Origin: Dechloromonas hankyongensis
Lineage (GTDB): Bacteria > Pseudomonadota > Gammaproteobacteria > Burkholderiales > Rhodocyclaceae
Direction of reading: 5' to 3'
DNA: 64,000 nucleotides
NCBI RefSeq assembly: GCF_022012295.1
Contig: NZ_JAKLTN010000002.1
Span: 1,302,001-1,366,000 of the forward strand
Within the stretch, counting starts at the first letter, position 1. Each line of letters begins with the position of its first letter. A program made the translations under genes and the position numbers. The notes beneath the pieces were generated by a model. That model did not search any database. It was given only the letters and a program-made list of their open reading frames with translations, and was not told the origin of the DNA. This document shows positions 35,618-45,608 of this stretch, in pieces.

Positions 35618-36285
35618 CGCAGCCCGCCGTACTCGTCGGCCAGCCGGTCGTAATGGGCGTGCGCCTCGCTTTCGCGGATGCCGGCTTCGTACCATTCGCG
35701 CATCGCCGGATGTGCCCGCAGCGCCTCGCTGTAGGCGGCCGCCACCGGCGGCAGCGGCACGTTGTAGATGTGCAGGCGCCAGACGATGGGGGCATACATC
35801 GCATCGGCCACCGAAAAATCGCCAAAGAGGTAGGGGCCGTCGCCGGTGGCGAATTGCGTGCGCGCCTCTTCCCAGATTTCGATCACACGGTCGATGTCGC
35901 GCTGGACTTCCGGCGCCGAGGGCTTGCCTTTCAGCTTGAGCTTGAGGTTCATCGGCATCGCCGTGCGCAGCTTGGCGAAACCGGCGTGCATCTCGGCCGA
36001 AATGCAGCGCGCCCGCGCCCGTGCCTGGGCATTGGCCGGCCACATCTGTGGATGGCGCTCGGCCAGGTATTCGGCGATGGCGATGCTCTCCCAGACCTGG
36101 AAGCCGTCATCGTGCAGGCAGGGCACCTTGGCGTTACCGGCCAGCGGCTTGAGCGCCGCGTTGTAGTCGCGGCCGGCCACCGACACCATGTGCTCGGTGA
36201 ACGGCAGGCCGAAATGCTTCATCAGCAGCCAAGCACGCAGGGACCACGACGAGTAGTTCTTGTTGCCGATATAGAGGTCGTACAT
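35614..36285 (-). CDS. Glutathione S-transferase family protein
   Basis: 223 residues starting MYDLYIGNKNYSSWSLRAWL. The thioredoxin-fold N-terminal half has a Ser-Ser-Trp-Ser region that usually supplies the catalytic serine, then GNAKVPCLHDDG with the cis-proline, and WESIAIAEYLAERHP for glutathione binding. The all-helical C-terminal half has YLFGDFSVADAMYAPIVWRL. CTGGAGAAAGCG precedes the ATG. It lies 14 nt downstream of the AlkD-like gene. Substrate is unknown; detoxification of electrophiles is the usual role. Confidence 0.92.
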   Translation of the reverse strand: MYDLYIGNKNYSSWSLRAWLLMKHFGLPFTEHMVSVAGRDYNAALKPLAGNAKVPCLHDDGFQVWESIAIAEYLAERHPQMWPANAQARARARCISAEMHAGFAKLRTAMPMNLKLKLKGKPSAPEVQRDIDRVIEIWEEARTQFATGDGPYLFGDFSVADAMYAPIVWRLHIYNVPLPPVAAAYSEALRAHPAMREWYEAGIRESEAHAHYDRLADEYGGLR

Positions 36286-36299
36286 CGCTTTCTCCAGGT

Positions 36300-37009
36300 T
36301 TAAAGTACGCCGGACAGGTGCTTGCCGGCTTCGCGCCGGCTGAGGGCAGACAGCCCCCTGCCCGCGCCGTTCAGAAAATCGACCACGGCCTGCGGCTCGG
36401 TGCGCGCGAAATCGCGCAGCGCCCAGCCGATGGCCTTGCGGATGAAGAAATCCGCTTCGCCGGCCTGCGCCAGAGCATAGCCGAACAGCCGTTCGCAGTC
36501 GGTAGCGCCCCGCCAGCCGAGTTGATGCAGCAGGGCGATACGGCGCACCCACAGGTTGTCGTGGCGCAAGGCCGCATCCATCGCCTGCTGCGCCGCCGGA
36601 TCGGCGAGGCGTGCTGCAAGTACGACATCGCCGACCACGCCGGCCAGGCCATCGACGCTGTCCCACCACGACTTGGCCTGGACCAGATCGATGATGGCCG
36701 GGATATCGGCCATGCCCAGGGCACGATGCTGGCGGGCGAGCAGATCGACCGCGACGTACTGGCATTCCCGTTCCGGCATGGCCCACAGCGCGCGGGCATG
36801 GGCGAGTAGTTCGCTGGCCGTCTGGCGTGGCCGGACCAGGGCGGCCACGGCCTGCCGGCGAACCGGCGTCGGGATGCCGCAAAAGACGAACTGGCCGCGC
36901 ATGTAGGCCTGCATGGCCGGCGCCCGCTGCGGGTCGGCCAGCGCTTGCAAGGCACGGCGGACCTGTGTCGGCCAATCGACGGAAGGTGCTGCCGGCGCCA
37001 CTGCATTCG

Positions 37010-37013
<4 letters not shown>
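36300..37013 (-). CDS. DNA alkylation repair protein, AlkD-like HEAT-repeat glycosylase
   Basis: 237 residues from a GTG at 37013. The helical HEAT-like repeats include MRGQFVFCGIPTPVRR, ALWAMPERECQYVAVDLL and the pair VQAKSWWDSVDGLAGVVGD and IRKAIGWALRDFARTEP. The Trp-Trp-Asp motif corresponds to the DNA-binding and catalytic Asp region of AlkC/AlkD enzymes, which excise N3- and N7-alkylpurines. The GTG overlaps the stop of the DctD-like gene by 4 nt (GTGA), so it is probably co-transcribed with that operon although functionally unrelated. Confidence 0.85.
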
Positions 37014-38339
<1,326 letters not shown>

Positions 38340-38347
<8 letters not shown>

Positions 38348-38702
38348 GAACGACGGCCTTGGCGTAAGTCGGGCGATGCAGGTCGCTGGTCTCCACGCTG
38401 AGTTGCACCTCACCGACCGCCTTGCCGATCAGCAGCGGCATCAGCGCGTCGAGCAGACTGTCGGCCAGTGCCTTGCGTTCCTCATCGCTGCGCCCGGACA
38501 GCATCGCGACATTGACGTGCAGGAAGCCGCGCGGCGTGTCGCGGACGCCGACCTGATAGCAGTCCAGCCCGAGCGCCCGACTCTTGATGTCGGCTTCACC
38601 GAACAGGCCGGAATCGAACATTGCTTCGTTGAGCGCCGACAGCGCCCGGGCCGGATCGAAATCGACCAGGCTGCGGGTGTATTCAAGCGTCAGGTGCGGC
38701 AT
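38340..38702 (-). CDS. 5-carboxymethyl-2-hydroxymuconate isomerase-like tautomerase
   Basis: 120 residues starting with Pro after Met (MPHLTLEYTRSLVDFD). Pro2 is the catalytic base of the tautomerase superfamily. RGFLHVNVAMLSGRSDEERK and a late VQLSVETSDLHRPTYAK stretch match the CHMI (HpaF-like) family, which acts in homoprotocatechuate breakdown. No other hpa genes are present. The gene overlaps the kinase stop by 20 nt and the regulator start by 8 nt, an unusually tight nesting inside a two-component operon. It could convert the imported ligand or signal, or be a bystander. Confidence 0.85.
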
Positions 38703-40506
38703 GCGTTTCTCCAGAGGCCGGCAGGCTGAGCAGGAACTCCGCCCCGCCCTCGGGGACGTTGTGGGCGCTCAGCGTGCCGCCGTAACTTTCGACGATGGTA
38801 AGCGAAATAGCCAGCCCGAGGCCCAGCCCTTCGCCGACCGGCTTGGTGGTGTAGAAGGCTTCGAACAGGTGGGCGCGCACGTCGTCCGACAGGCCGGGGC
38901 CGCGGTCGCGCACAGCGATGCACACGGTATTGCCGTCACGGCGGGTGGCGATGTCGAGCACCGGTTCGGCCTGCCCGGCCATGGCGTCCAGGCCGTTGCG
39001 CAGCAGGTTGACCAGCACCTGCTCCAGGCGGCCGGCCTCGGCCACCGCGAGCAGCGGTTCCGGCGCAGCCGTTACGGCGATGCGCGCCCCGATTTCCCGG
39101 CGCCGCGGCTCGACGATAAGCAAGGCATGCTCGATGGCGCCGGCCACGGTGACCGGCTGCGGCGTCGGCGCCTCCTTGCGGGCGAAGGTCTTGAGCTGGC
39201 GGACGATACGCCCGGTGCGGTCGACCAGTTCGCTGATCATCTGCAGGTTGTCGCCGACTTCGGCGTAACGGCCGCGTTCGAGCAGGGCGCGGGCGTTGTC
39301 GGCGAAGGTCTGCAGCGCGGCCAGCGGCTGGTTCAGTTCGTGGCTGATGCCGGCCGACATCTGGCCCAACGTCGCCAGCTTGCCGGCCTGCACGGCGGCA
39401 TCGCGCGTCTCGCGCAGGATGGCCTTGGTCCGTTCGAGCGCGGCGATCTGCTCGGTAAGGTCGGCGGTGCGTTCGGCAATGCGGGTTTCCAGTTCGGCAT
39501 AAACGCGGCGCAATTCCTCGCGTCGGCGGGTGCGATGGCGGAAGTGCGCCGCCAGTCCGAGCACGAAGGCAGCCGCAAAAGCCACCGCCGCCCCGCCCCC
39601 GGCAGCGGCCGCGCGCGCCTCCGCCGGATCGCCGAGCTGCACCACCTGCCAGCCCAGCGTGCCGACCGGCCGGGCGTGGATGAGCCGCTCGCGCGGCGTC
39701 TCGCCGGGCAGCGCGACGCGCACCGGCTGCATGGCATTGAGCGGTAGCGGCTGGTCGGCCAGCGGCTGCAGCGGCTGGCCGCCGTATTGCTGCGTCTGGC
39801 GCAGGCGCTCGGTCACCGCATCATCGAGCCGGGCTAGCACCCGATAGCGCCATTGCCGGTTGGCGGACAGGAAGACGATCCCGTCGCCGTCGGCCAGCAG
39901 CAGCGTATCGCCGCCCTTGCCCAGGGCCTGCTCGATGCTCTCCAGCCCGAGCTTGAGGACGATGACGCCGAGCGTCTTGCCTGCCTCGCGCACCGGCGCC
40001 GCCAGGAAATAGCCGGGCTCGCCAGTCGTCACGCCGACCCCGTAGAAGCGCCCCAGCCCCTTGTCCAGCGCATCGCGGAAATACGGCCGGAAAGCGTAGT
40101 TGTGGCCGACGAAGCTCTGCGGCTGCCGCCAGTTGCTGGCCGCCACGGTCTTGCCGCGGGTGTCGATCAGAAAATTGACGGCGACGGCCGCGCCTTGCTG
40201 CGCCGCTTCGAGATAGGCATTGGCGGCGGCGATGCGCTGGGGGTTGTCCGGCTCGCGCAGCACGGCGGCGAGTGAGGGATCGAGCGCCAGCAGGCCGGGC
40301 AGCGACTCATGGCGCGACAGCGTGGCGTCGAGTGACAGCGCGAAGGCGTCGAGGCGCTGGGCCGCCTGCCGCCGGTCGTTGTCGAGATGGATGGCGAACA
40401 GCGTCCGGTAGCTCAGCCAGCCGAGCAGCAGGCACAGCGCCAGTGCCGCGCCGGACAGAAGCAGGACGCGGCGCTGCGGGCGGATGGCGGAGTCGGGAGC
40501 AGTCAC
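38683..40506 (-). CDS. dctB: Sensor histidine kinase, DctB-like
   Basis: 607 residues. A membrane segment at about 14-34 is followed by a large periplasmic tandem-PAS (double Cache) sensor region to about 290, including NWRQPQSFVGHNYAFRPYFRD (split around residues 125-146) and GVGVTTGEPGYFLAAPV, typical of DctB. A second membrane segment lies near 297-315, then a coiled coil, HisKA with His389 in ISHELNQPLAALQTF, and HATPase with GLGLAISLTIVESYGG. It senses C4-dicarboxylates or a related carboxylic acid. Partner is the DctD-like protein. It starts 28 nt downstream of the ABC ATPase gene, so sensor, regulator and transporter appear to form one operon. Confidence 0.87.
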   Translation of the reverse strand: MTAPDSAIRPQRRVLLLSGAALALCLLLGWLSYRTLFAIHLDNDRRQAAQRLDAFALSLDATLSRHESLPGLLALDPSLAAVLREPDNPQRIAAANAYLEAAQQGAAVAVNFLIDTRGKTVAASNWRQPQSFVGHNYAFRPYFRDALDKGLGRFYGVGVTTGEPGYFLAAPVREAGKTLGVIVLKLGLESIEQALGKGGDTLLLADGDGIVFLSANRQWRYRVLARLDDAVTERLRQTQQYGGQPLQPLADQPLPLNAMQPVRVALPGETPRERLIHARPVGTLGWQVVQLGDPAEARAAAAGGGAAVAFAAAFVLGLAAHFRHRTRRREELRRVYAELETRIAERTADLTEQIAALERTKAILRETRDAAVQAGKLATLGQMSAGISHELNQPLAALQTFADNARALLERGRYAEVGDNLQMISELVDRTGRIVRQLKTFARKEAPTPQPVTVAGAIEHALLIVEPRRREIGARIAVTAAPEPLLAVAEAGRLEQVLVNLLRNGLDAMAGQAEPVLDIATRRDGNTVCIAVRDRGPGLSDDVRAHLFEAFYTTKPVGEGLGLGLAISLTIVESYGGTLSAHNVPEGGAEFLLSLPASGETHAAPDA

Positions 40507-40534
40507 GCCGCCATCCTACCGGCTTGCCCGGTTT

Positions 40535-41329
40535 TCAGTCGACCGCCGCCAGCTTGAGTTCGGCATTGGCGTGGCGTTGCTGCTCTTCCATGACCAGATG
40601 GCCGAGTTCGCGCTTCAGGTCGTTGAAGGCGGCCGACGACGGGTCGCGCGGCCGCGGCATGTCGACCTTCTGGTCGCGCTTGACCGTGCCCGGCCGATAA
40701 GTCATGACCACGATGCGGTCGGCCAGGTAGATCGACTCCTCGATCGAATGGGTGACGAACAGGATGGTCTTGCCCAGCTTTTCCCAGATGCGCAGCAGCT
40801 CGTCCTGCAGGTTGCGCCGGGTCAGCGCATCGAGCGCGCCGAACGGTTCGTCCATCAGCATGATCGGCGAGTCGAGAGCCAGTACGCGGGCGATGGCGAC
40901 GCGCTGGCGCATGCCGCCGGACAGGTCCTTGGGGAAGCGGTCGCGAAAATCCTTGAGGTGCAGCAGGTCGAGCAGTTGGCTGACCGTCAGGTCGATCTCG
41001 GCCTTGTCCTTCTTCTGGACCTCGAGGCCGAAAGCGATGTTCTGGGCCACGGTCATCCACGGAAACAGCGCGTATTCCTGGAAGACCATGCCGCGGTCCG
41101 GCCCGGGCTTGAGAATCGTCCTGCCTTCGATGACGACTTCGCCGGCCGACGGCGGCTGGAAACCGGCCACGGCGTTGAGCAGGGTGGATTTGCCGCAGCC
41201 TGAGGGTCCGAGCAGGCAAACGAACTCGCCAGGGCGGATGCTCAGGTTGATGTCCTTCAGCGCGACGACATCGCCGCCCGGGGTCTTGAATACTTTCTGG
41301 ACGTTGCGCACGTCGATATGGGTTTGCAT
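40535..41329 (-). CDS. ABC transporter ATP-binding protein (nitrate/sulfonate/taurine class)
   Basis: 264 residues. Walker A is GPSGCGKST, the Q-loop region is GMVFQEYALFPWMTV, the signature is LSGGMRQRVAIARVL and Walker B is IMLMDEPFGALD. This is the SsuB/TauB/NrtD type that powers import with a single SsuC-like permease. It is the fourth gene from the promoter, 10 nt after the LIV-type binding protein. Substrate is unknown; neighbours suggest an organic acid. Confidence 0.93.
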   Translation of the reverse strand: MQTHIDVRNVQKVFKTPGGDVVALKDINLSIRPGEFVCLLGPSGCGKSTLLNAVAGFQPPSAGEVVIEGRTILKPGPDRGMVFQEYALFPWMTVAQNIAFGLEVQKKDKAEIDLTVSQLLDLLHLKDFRDRFPKDLSGGMRQRVAIARVLALDSPIMLMDEPFGALDALTRRNLQDELLRIWEKLGKTILFVTHSIEESIYLADRIVVMTYRPGTVKRDQKVDMPRPRDPSSAAFNDLKRELGHLVMEEQQRHANAELKLAAVD

Positions 41330-41339
41330 GGTGTATCCC

Positions 41340-42461
41340 CTAGCGTATGAGTTTGCCGCCGGCGCCGATCATGGTCAGTTCGACGAAATCGCTGCCTTCG
41401 TGCTTGCCGGAAGTGAAATTGATCTGGTAGCCGCCGAGTTCGAAGGGCGCCGCGGACAGGGCCTTGACCAGCCCCTGAGTCGTCGGTTTCGGGCCGGCCC
41501 GCTTCAGGGCCTCGACCAACACCTTGCCGTAGAGGTAGCCCTCCATGCTCGACACGCTGGGTTCGGCGTCCGGCTGGTACTTCTTCAGCAGCCCCTGGTA
41601 GGCGCGGGTCACCGGCATCACGCCGGAAGTCGGGAACGGCACCACCTGCGTAATGCCCAGGCCGCGCGCCCGTTCGGCCCCGATGGCGGCGACCACTTCG
41701 CGGTCGTTGTTCACCGACAGGGCATAGAGTTGGGCCAGGCCACCCTTTTCGCGGTAGGCCTTGACGAAGGTGGCAGTCGCCTGGCTGTTCGAGACCAGCA
41801 CGATGGCCTGCAGGTCGGGCGCCTTGAGCAGGGTTTCCACCGCTGCTTCGACCTTGGTCGTGTTCTTCTCGTAGCCGGCGCTGGCGAGCAGCGGCAGCTT
41901 GCGCTTGTCGAGGGCGCGCTGCACCGCCTGCAGACCGTCCTGGCCGAAGGGATCGTTCTGGTACATGACGCCGAAACGGGTGTTGCCGATGGTGCTCGCC
42001 ACCTCGACCAGCTTTTCCACCTCGGCAGCGTACGAGGCCCGCAGGTGATAGACCAGCGGATGGCCGGGCTGGCGCAAGGAACTGGCCCCGGTGCGCACGC
42101 CGATGACCGGCACACCGATTTCATCGACGATGCCCTCCTTGATCAGTGCTGCGACGTTGCCGGTGCCGACAAGGCCGAGCAGAGCCACCGGCTTCTCCGG
42201 ACGCTTGGCGACTTCGCGGGCCAGGCGCACGCTCTCCTCAGCCTTGTAGGCATCGTCCAGCGTCTCGAAGACGATTTTCTGGCCATGCACGCCGCCGGCG
42301 GCATTGGCCTCGGCGAAGGCGAGCTGGGCGCCCTGCTGCAGCTGCTTGCCGGTCCCGGCGAGCGGGCCGGACAGCGGGGCGATCTGCACGACGCGCAACT
42401 GGGCTTGCGCCACGCCGGCCGCCACGAGCAGCAATGCGGGCAGGAATCTGACGAGCTTCAT
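41340..42461 (-). CDS. LIV-type periplasmic substrate-binding protein (Peripla_BP_6)
   Basis: 373 residues. A signal peptide (MKLVRFLPALLLVAAGVAQA) precedes a mature protein with LRVVQIAPLSGPLAGTGKQL, GGVHGQKIVFETLDD, GNTRFGVMYQNDPFGQDG and MEGYLYGKVLVEALKRAG, all typical of branched-chain amino acid/amide/aromatic acid binding proteins. Such proteins usually work with LivHM permeases, which are absent here. It is instead embedded between a TauC-type permease and a TauB-type ATPase. The ATG is 3 nt after the permease gene, so it is translated in the same operon. Confidence 0.9.
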   Translation of the reverse strand: MKLVRFLPALLLVAAGVAQAQLRVVQIAPLSGPLAGTGKQLQQGAQLAFAEANAAGGVHGQKIVFETLDDAYKAEESVRLAREVAKRPEKPVALLGLVGTGNVAALIKEGIVDEIGVPVIGVRTGASSLRQPGHPLVYHLRASYAAEVEKLVEVASTIGNTRFGVMYQNDPFGQDGLQAVQRALDKRKLPLLASAGYEKNTTKVEAAVETLLKAPDLQAIVLVSNSQATATFVKAYREKGGLAQLYALSVNNDREVVAAIGAERARGLGITQVVPFPTSGVMPVTRAYQGLLKKYQPDAEPSVSSMEGYLYGKVLVEALKRAGPKPTTQGLVKALSAAPFELGGYQINFTSGKHEGSDFVELTMIGAGGKLIR

Positions 42462-42463
42462 GT

Positions 42464-43276
42464 TCAGTGCTCCAGGCCGCGGTGCCAGCGCAGCAGATGG
42501 TTGTTCAGGCGGCTCACCGCAGTGTCGATGGCCAGGCCGAGCAGGCCGATGGTGATCATGCCGGCGATGATCTTGTCCGACCACATGAATTCCCGGGCTT
42601 CGAGGATGCGGAAGCCGAGGCCGTCATTGACCGCGATCATCTCGGAAACGATGACCACGATGAAGGCGGTGCCGATGCCGATGCGCACGCCGGCGAGGAT
42701 GTAGGGCGTGGCAGCGGGCAGGATGACGCGGGTGAACATCGTCCATTGATTGACGCCGAGATTGCGCGCCGCCCGCAGGTAGATGCCGTCCACCTGCCGT
42801 ACGCCGGCGATGGTGTTCATCAGCACCGGGAAGAAGGCGCCGATGGCGATCAGGAAGAAGGACGGCGGATTGCCCAGGCCGAACCACAGGATGGCCAGCG
42901 GGATATAGGCGATGGGCGGAATCGGCCGCAGGATCTGCATCAGCGGATTGAACAGGGCATAGACCCGGGTGCTGGCGCCCATCATCAAGCCGAGCGGCAG
43001 GGCCAGGCCGGCGCCGATCAGGAAGCCGGCGATGACGCGGAAGAGGCTGGAATAGGCGTCGTGCAGCATTTCGCCGGAGAGCAGCCAAGTCAGGGTGCTC
43101 TGCCCTTCCACCGGCTGCTGAGCCGGCAGCAGGTAGGCCCACCACTTGGCGGCGACGGCCGACGGCGCCGGCATCACCACCGCCGAGAACAGGCCGGCCC
43201 GCGAACAGGCTTCCCACAGGATCAGGACCAGTACCGGCACCAGAGCGCCGTGGGCGAAGTTTTTCAGTTTCTGCAT
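42464..43276 (-). CDS. ABC transporter permease (SsuC/TauC/NMT1 class)
   Basis: 270 residues with six predicted membrane segments. The cytoplasmic EAA-type loop is AARNLGVNQWTMFTRVILPAATPYI (about residues 165-190), and IPPIAYIPLAILWFGLGNPP is typical of the BPD_transp_1 domain in taurine, nitrate and thiamine-precursor transporters. It follows the NMT1-type binding protein gene by 7 nt. It pairs with the ATPase at 40535-41329. Confidence 0.93.
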   Translation of the reverse strand: MQKLKNFAHGALVPVLVLILWEACSRAGLFSAVVMPAPSAVAAKWWAYLLPAQQPVEGQSTLTWLLSGEMLHDAYSSLFRVIAGFLIGAGLALPLGLMMGASTRVYALFNPLMQILRPIPPIAYIPLAILWFGLGNPPSFFLIAIGAFFPVLMNTIAGVRQVDGIYLRAARNLGVNQWTMFTRVILPAATPYILAGVRIGIGTAFIVVIVSEMIAVNDGLGFRILEAREFMWSDKIIAGMITIGLLGLAIDTAVSRLNNHLLRWHRGLEH

Positions 43277-43283
43277 GGCGGCC

Positions 43284-44264
43284 TCACATCACCTTCAGGT
43301 CGGCCTTGGCCTTCTGCAACAGGTCGAGCTTGACCCACTCGGCGGCTTTGGGCGGCTTGGCCATGCGTCCTACGCCGTACTTGTTCATGAACTCGGTGGT
43401 GATGTCGATATGCTCGAGCGTCACGTCGTAGGTGTAGTCGGCATTGTCCATCGCGTCCTTGAAATCCTGCGACGTGATCTGGCCCTTGAACATCTGCTCG
43501 CGTACGTACTTGTCCGCCAGCGCCGTGTCCTTGTTGAACAGTGCGGTGGTCTCGACGAAGCACTTCATCAGACGCTGTGCGACGTCCTTCTTTTCGTTGT
43601 ACATCTTCTCGGTCATCACCAGCAGGCGGACCGGCTCGCCCATCCGGGTCGAGTACGGCTTCATGATCTCGACGCCGAACTTCTTGTTCAGCGCCTGCGA
43701 CGACTGCGGTTCGGACTGGCACATGGCGTCGATCTGCTTGGCGGCCAGCGCCTGGTTGAGGTCGGCGAAAGCGAGGAAGACGATCTGCACGTCCTTGCCC
43801 GGCTTGTCCGACCAGGTCAGGCCGGCTTTTTCCAGTTCGGCGTAGAGCAGCAGTTCGTGTGCGCCGCCACGGGTGACGCCGACCTTCTTGCCCTTCATGT
43901 CGGCCAGCGACTTGATGCCGCTATCGACGCCGGCGACGATGCGCGCCCCACCCTTGGCGAAGCCAGCCACGGTGACGATCGGCACGCCGTTGGCACGGCC
44001 GGAAATGGCGCCGTCGGACGCCAGCGCGGCGATGTCGATTTCACCGGCGACGATGGCCGGCATGATGTCCGGCCCCTTCGGAAACATGCGCTCCTCGACC
44101 TTCAGGTTGTACTTGACGCAGGCCTCCTTCATGTACGACACGGCACCGTAGTGGGCGAACTTCAGGTTGCCGAGGCGGACCACGTCGGGCGTCTGGGCGT
44201 GGCCGACCAGCGGGGCGGCAAGGTACAGGGTGGTGATGAGGGCAAGGGATGTGGTTTTTTGCAT
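43284..44264 (-). CDS. ABC substrate-binding protein, NMT1/TauA class
   Basis: 326 residues from ATG 44264, preceded by GGAGGAGATCCCC. The signal peptide MQKTTSLALITTLYLAAPLV ends at GHAQ. The mature part begins VVRLGNLKFAHYGAVSYMKE and contains IVAGEIDIAALASDGAI, GKKVGVTRGGAHELLLYAEL and QALAAKQIDAMCQSEPQSS, the type II fold of SsuA/TauA/NrtA proteins. It is the first gene of the operon and sits about 40 nt downstream of a predicted sigma-54 start point. Ligand is unknown; a carboxylic or aromatic acid is suggested by the DctBD-like system. Confidence 0.92.
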   Translation of the reverse strand: MQKTTSLALITTLYLAAPLVGHAQTPDVVRLGNLKFAHYGAVSYMKEACVKYNLKVEERMFPKGPDIMPAIVAGEIDIAALASDGAISGRANGVPIVTVAGFAKGGARIVAGVDSGIKSLADMKGKKVGVTRGGAHELLLYAELEKAGLTWSDKPGKDVQIVFLAFADLNQALAAKQIDAMCQSEPQSSQALNKKFGVEIMKPYSTRMGEPVRLLVMTEKMYNEKKDVAQRLMKCFVETTALFNKDTALADKYVREQMFKGQITSQDFKDAMDNADYTYDVTLEHIDITTEFMNKYGVGRMAKPPKAAEWVKLDLLQKAKADLKVM

Positions 44265-44316
44265 GGGGATCTCCTCCGGATTCAATCAGGACCGCAACGC
44301 GGACAGATCCGATATC

Positions 44317-44331
44317 GCACAACACATGCCA
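44317..44331 (-). promoter_or_regulatory. Predicted sigma-54 (-24/-12) promoter of the ABC operon
   Basis: On the minus strand the sequence is TGGCATGTGTTGTGC. The invariant GG and GC dinucleotides are exactly 10 nt apart, and TGGCA and TGC match the consensus TGGCAC-N5-TTGC. The start point would be about 44305, giving a leader of roughly 40 nt before the binding-protein ATG. Confidence 0.65.
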
Positions 44332-44420
44332 GTCCAGAATAGAACACACGTCAATGAATTCACAAGGGAAGTTAGACGACCAAGCAGGCCGTTCGTGCAG
44401 TTTTCCGGATAGAGGGTGCA

Positions 44421-44446
44421 ATTCTGTGCGGAATTTCGCACAGAAT
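44421..44446. promoter_or_regulatory. Palindromic upstream activator site, probable DctD-type binding site
   Basis: ATTCTGTGCG and CGCACAGAAT form a perfect 10-bp inverted repeat with a 6-nt spacer. The centre is about 130 bp upstream of the predicted sigma-54 start point, the normal position for an enhancer-binding activator. The TGTGCG...CGCACA core resembles what I recall of rhizobial DctD sites; this recollection needs checking. Confidence 0.6.
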
Positions 44447-44701
44447 CGCCTCGCCTTTTGCAGCGTGGCGCAGCGAAAGATTTTCCGTACGCCACGCCAG
44501 CGGCGGAAAGCGGCCATGGGAGCATGGTTTCGGCCTACGCAGCGCAACACCGCTGCACCGAAACATGCAAGCGTGCTGTAAGCAAATCCCCGTAAGCTGA
44601 CTGCTGACTTGGAAAACATTCGTTTGTTTACAATGACGTGCGCACGCACATCGGCTTCAACAAAAACCACAAACGAGTTGACCCAAGTCAATAGATATTT
44701 A

Positions 44702-44716
44702 TGTTGCAATGCAACA
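44702..44716. promoter_or_regulatory. Perfect dyad upstream of phasin 2 (candidate PhaR operator)
   Basis: TGTTGC-AAT-GCAACA is a perfect 6-bp inverted repeat with core TGC-AAT-GCA, 67 nt upstream of the phasin start. It corresponds to TGTTGCAGTGCACCA at 24334, at a similar distance from the first phasin. Confidence 0.5.
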
Positions 44717-44782
44717 ATATTCAAAGAACATTGTTACAATTTCATCGCCGTAATTATTAATTTCTTTCGCAAGGAGCTTCCC

Positions 44783-45325
44783 ATGTCTATCAATCCCGAA
44801 CAATTCGCCGCCGCCAACAAAGCCGCCGTCGATTCCCTGCTGGCTGTCGCCAACACCGCCCTGGCTTCCGCCGAGCGTATCGCCAGCCTGAACCTCGAAA
44901 CCGCCCGCTCGGTTCTCGAAGATTCCGCCGCCAACGCCAAGGCCCTGATCGGCGCCAAGGACGTCAAGGACGCCGTCTCCATCCAGGCCTCCCTGGCCCA
45001 GCCGGGTGTCGAAAAGGCTGTCGCCTACGGCAAGTCGGTCTACGAAATCTCGACCCAGCTGCAAGAGCAAGTCAGCAAGATGGTCGAAGCCCAGTTCGGC
45101 GAATTCCAGAAGAACGTTACCGGCATGCTGGAAAAGGCCGCCAAGTCCGCTCCGGCCGGTTCTGACGTTGCCGTCGCCGCTGTGCAAAGCGCCATCGCCG
45201 CCGCCAACTCCGCCTTCGACAACATGCGCAAGGCTGCCCAGCAAGTGACCGACCTGACGCAAAACAACATCGCCGCTGCCACCAGCGCCACCGTCAAGGC
45301 CGCCAAGAAGGCTTCCGGCAAGTAA
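44783..45325 (+). CDS. phaP: Phasin family protein (copy 2)
   Basis: 180 residues starting MSINPEQFAAANKAAVDSLL, a close paralogue of the protein at 24416-24931, with a slightly longer Lys/Ala-rich C-terminus (KAAKKASGK). It is the Phasin_2 type that binds polyhydroxyalkanoate granules. CAAGGAGCTTCCC precedes the ATG and an intrinsic terminator follows. The shared upstream dyad suggests co-regulation of both copies. The nearby BktB-like thiolase at 49.7 kb supplies precursors, but no synthase gene is in the window. Confidence 0.92.
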   Translation: MSINPEQFAAANKAAVDSLLAVANTALASAERIASLNLETARSVLEDSAANAKALIGAKDVKDAVSIQASLAQPGVEKAVAYGKSVYEISTQLQEQVSKMVEAQFGEFQKNVTGMLEKAAKSAPAGSDVAVAAVQSAIAAANSAFDNMRKAAQQVTDLTQNNIAAATSATVKAAKKASGK

Positions 45326-45349
45326 TCTCGCCGTACCCTCAGCAGGAAA

Positions 45350-45378
45350 AAGCCCGCGTCGATCGCGGGCTTATTTTC
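45350..45378 (+). terminator. Intrinsic terminator after phasin 2
   Basis: AAGCCCGCG and CGCGGGCTT form a perfect 9-bp stem with loop TCGAT, followed by ATTTTC. It starts 25 nt after the phasin stop. Confidence 0.85.
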
Positions 45379-45608
45379 TCTGGGGAGCACGCCTGCATAG
45401 AATTTCGAGATACGGATATTCATTCGTGCAGCGATCATTTGACCTAGCGCAAGCTCGGGCGGGCACGACGAAAATAGTATGCGCGACGCGCTGACGCGGC
45501 ATGGCCGCGCTATGGCTGGCAAACGCCAGGGGGGCGACGCCGCGTGGCGTGATTTGCCTTGAATATTCAGGATGGCGTTTTGGCCACCCATCATCTTGTG
45601 GATCAGGA

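Larger units (their letters stand above)
44265..44782. other. Divergent intergenic region between ABC operon and phasin 2
   Basis: 518 nt without a gene. On the ABC side it contains the -24/-12 element (44317-44331) and the palindrome at 44421-44446. On the phasin side it contains the dyad at 44702-44716 and an AT-rich stretch with a possible TTGTTA (44731) and TATTAA (44755) promoter, 18 nt apart. The middle part (44450-44650) shows nothing I can interpret. Confidence 0.6.
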
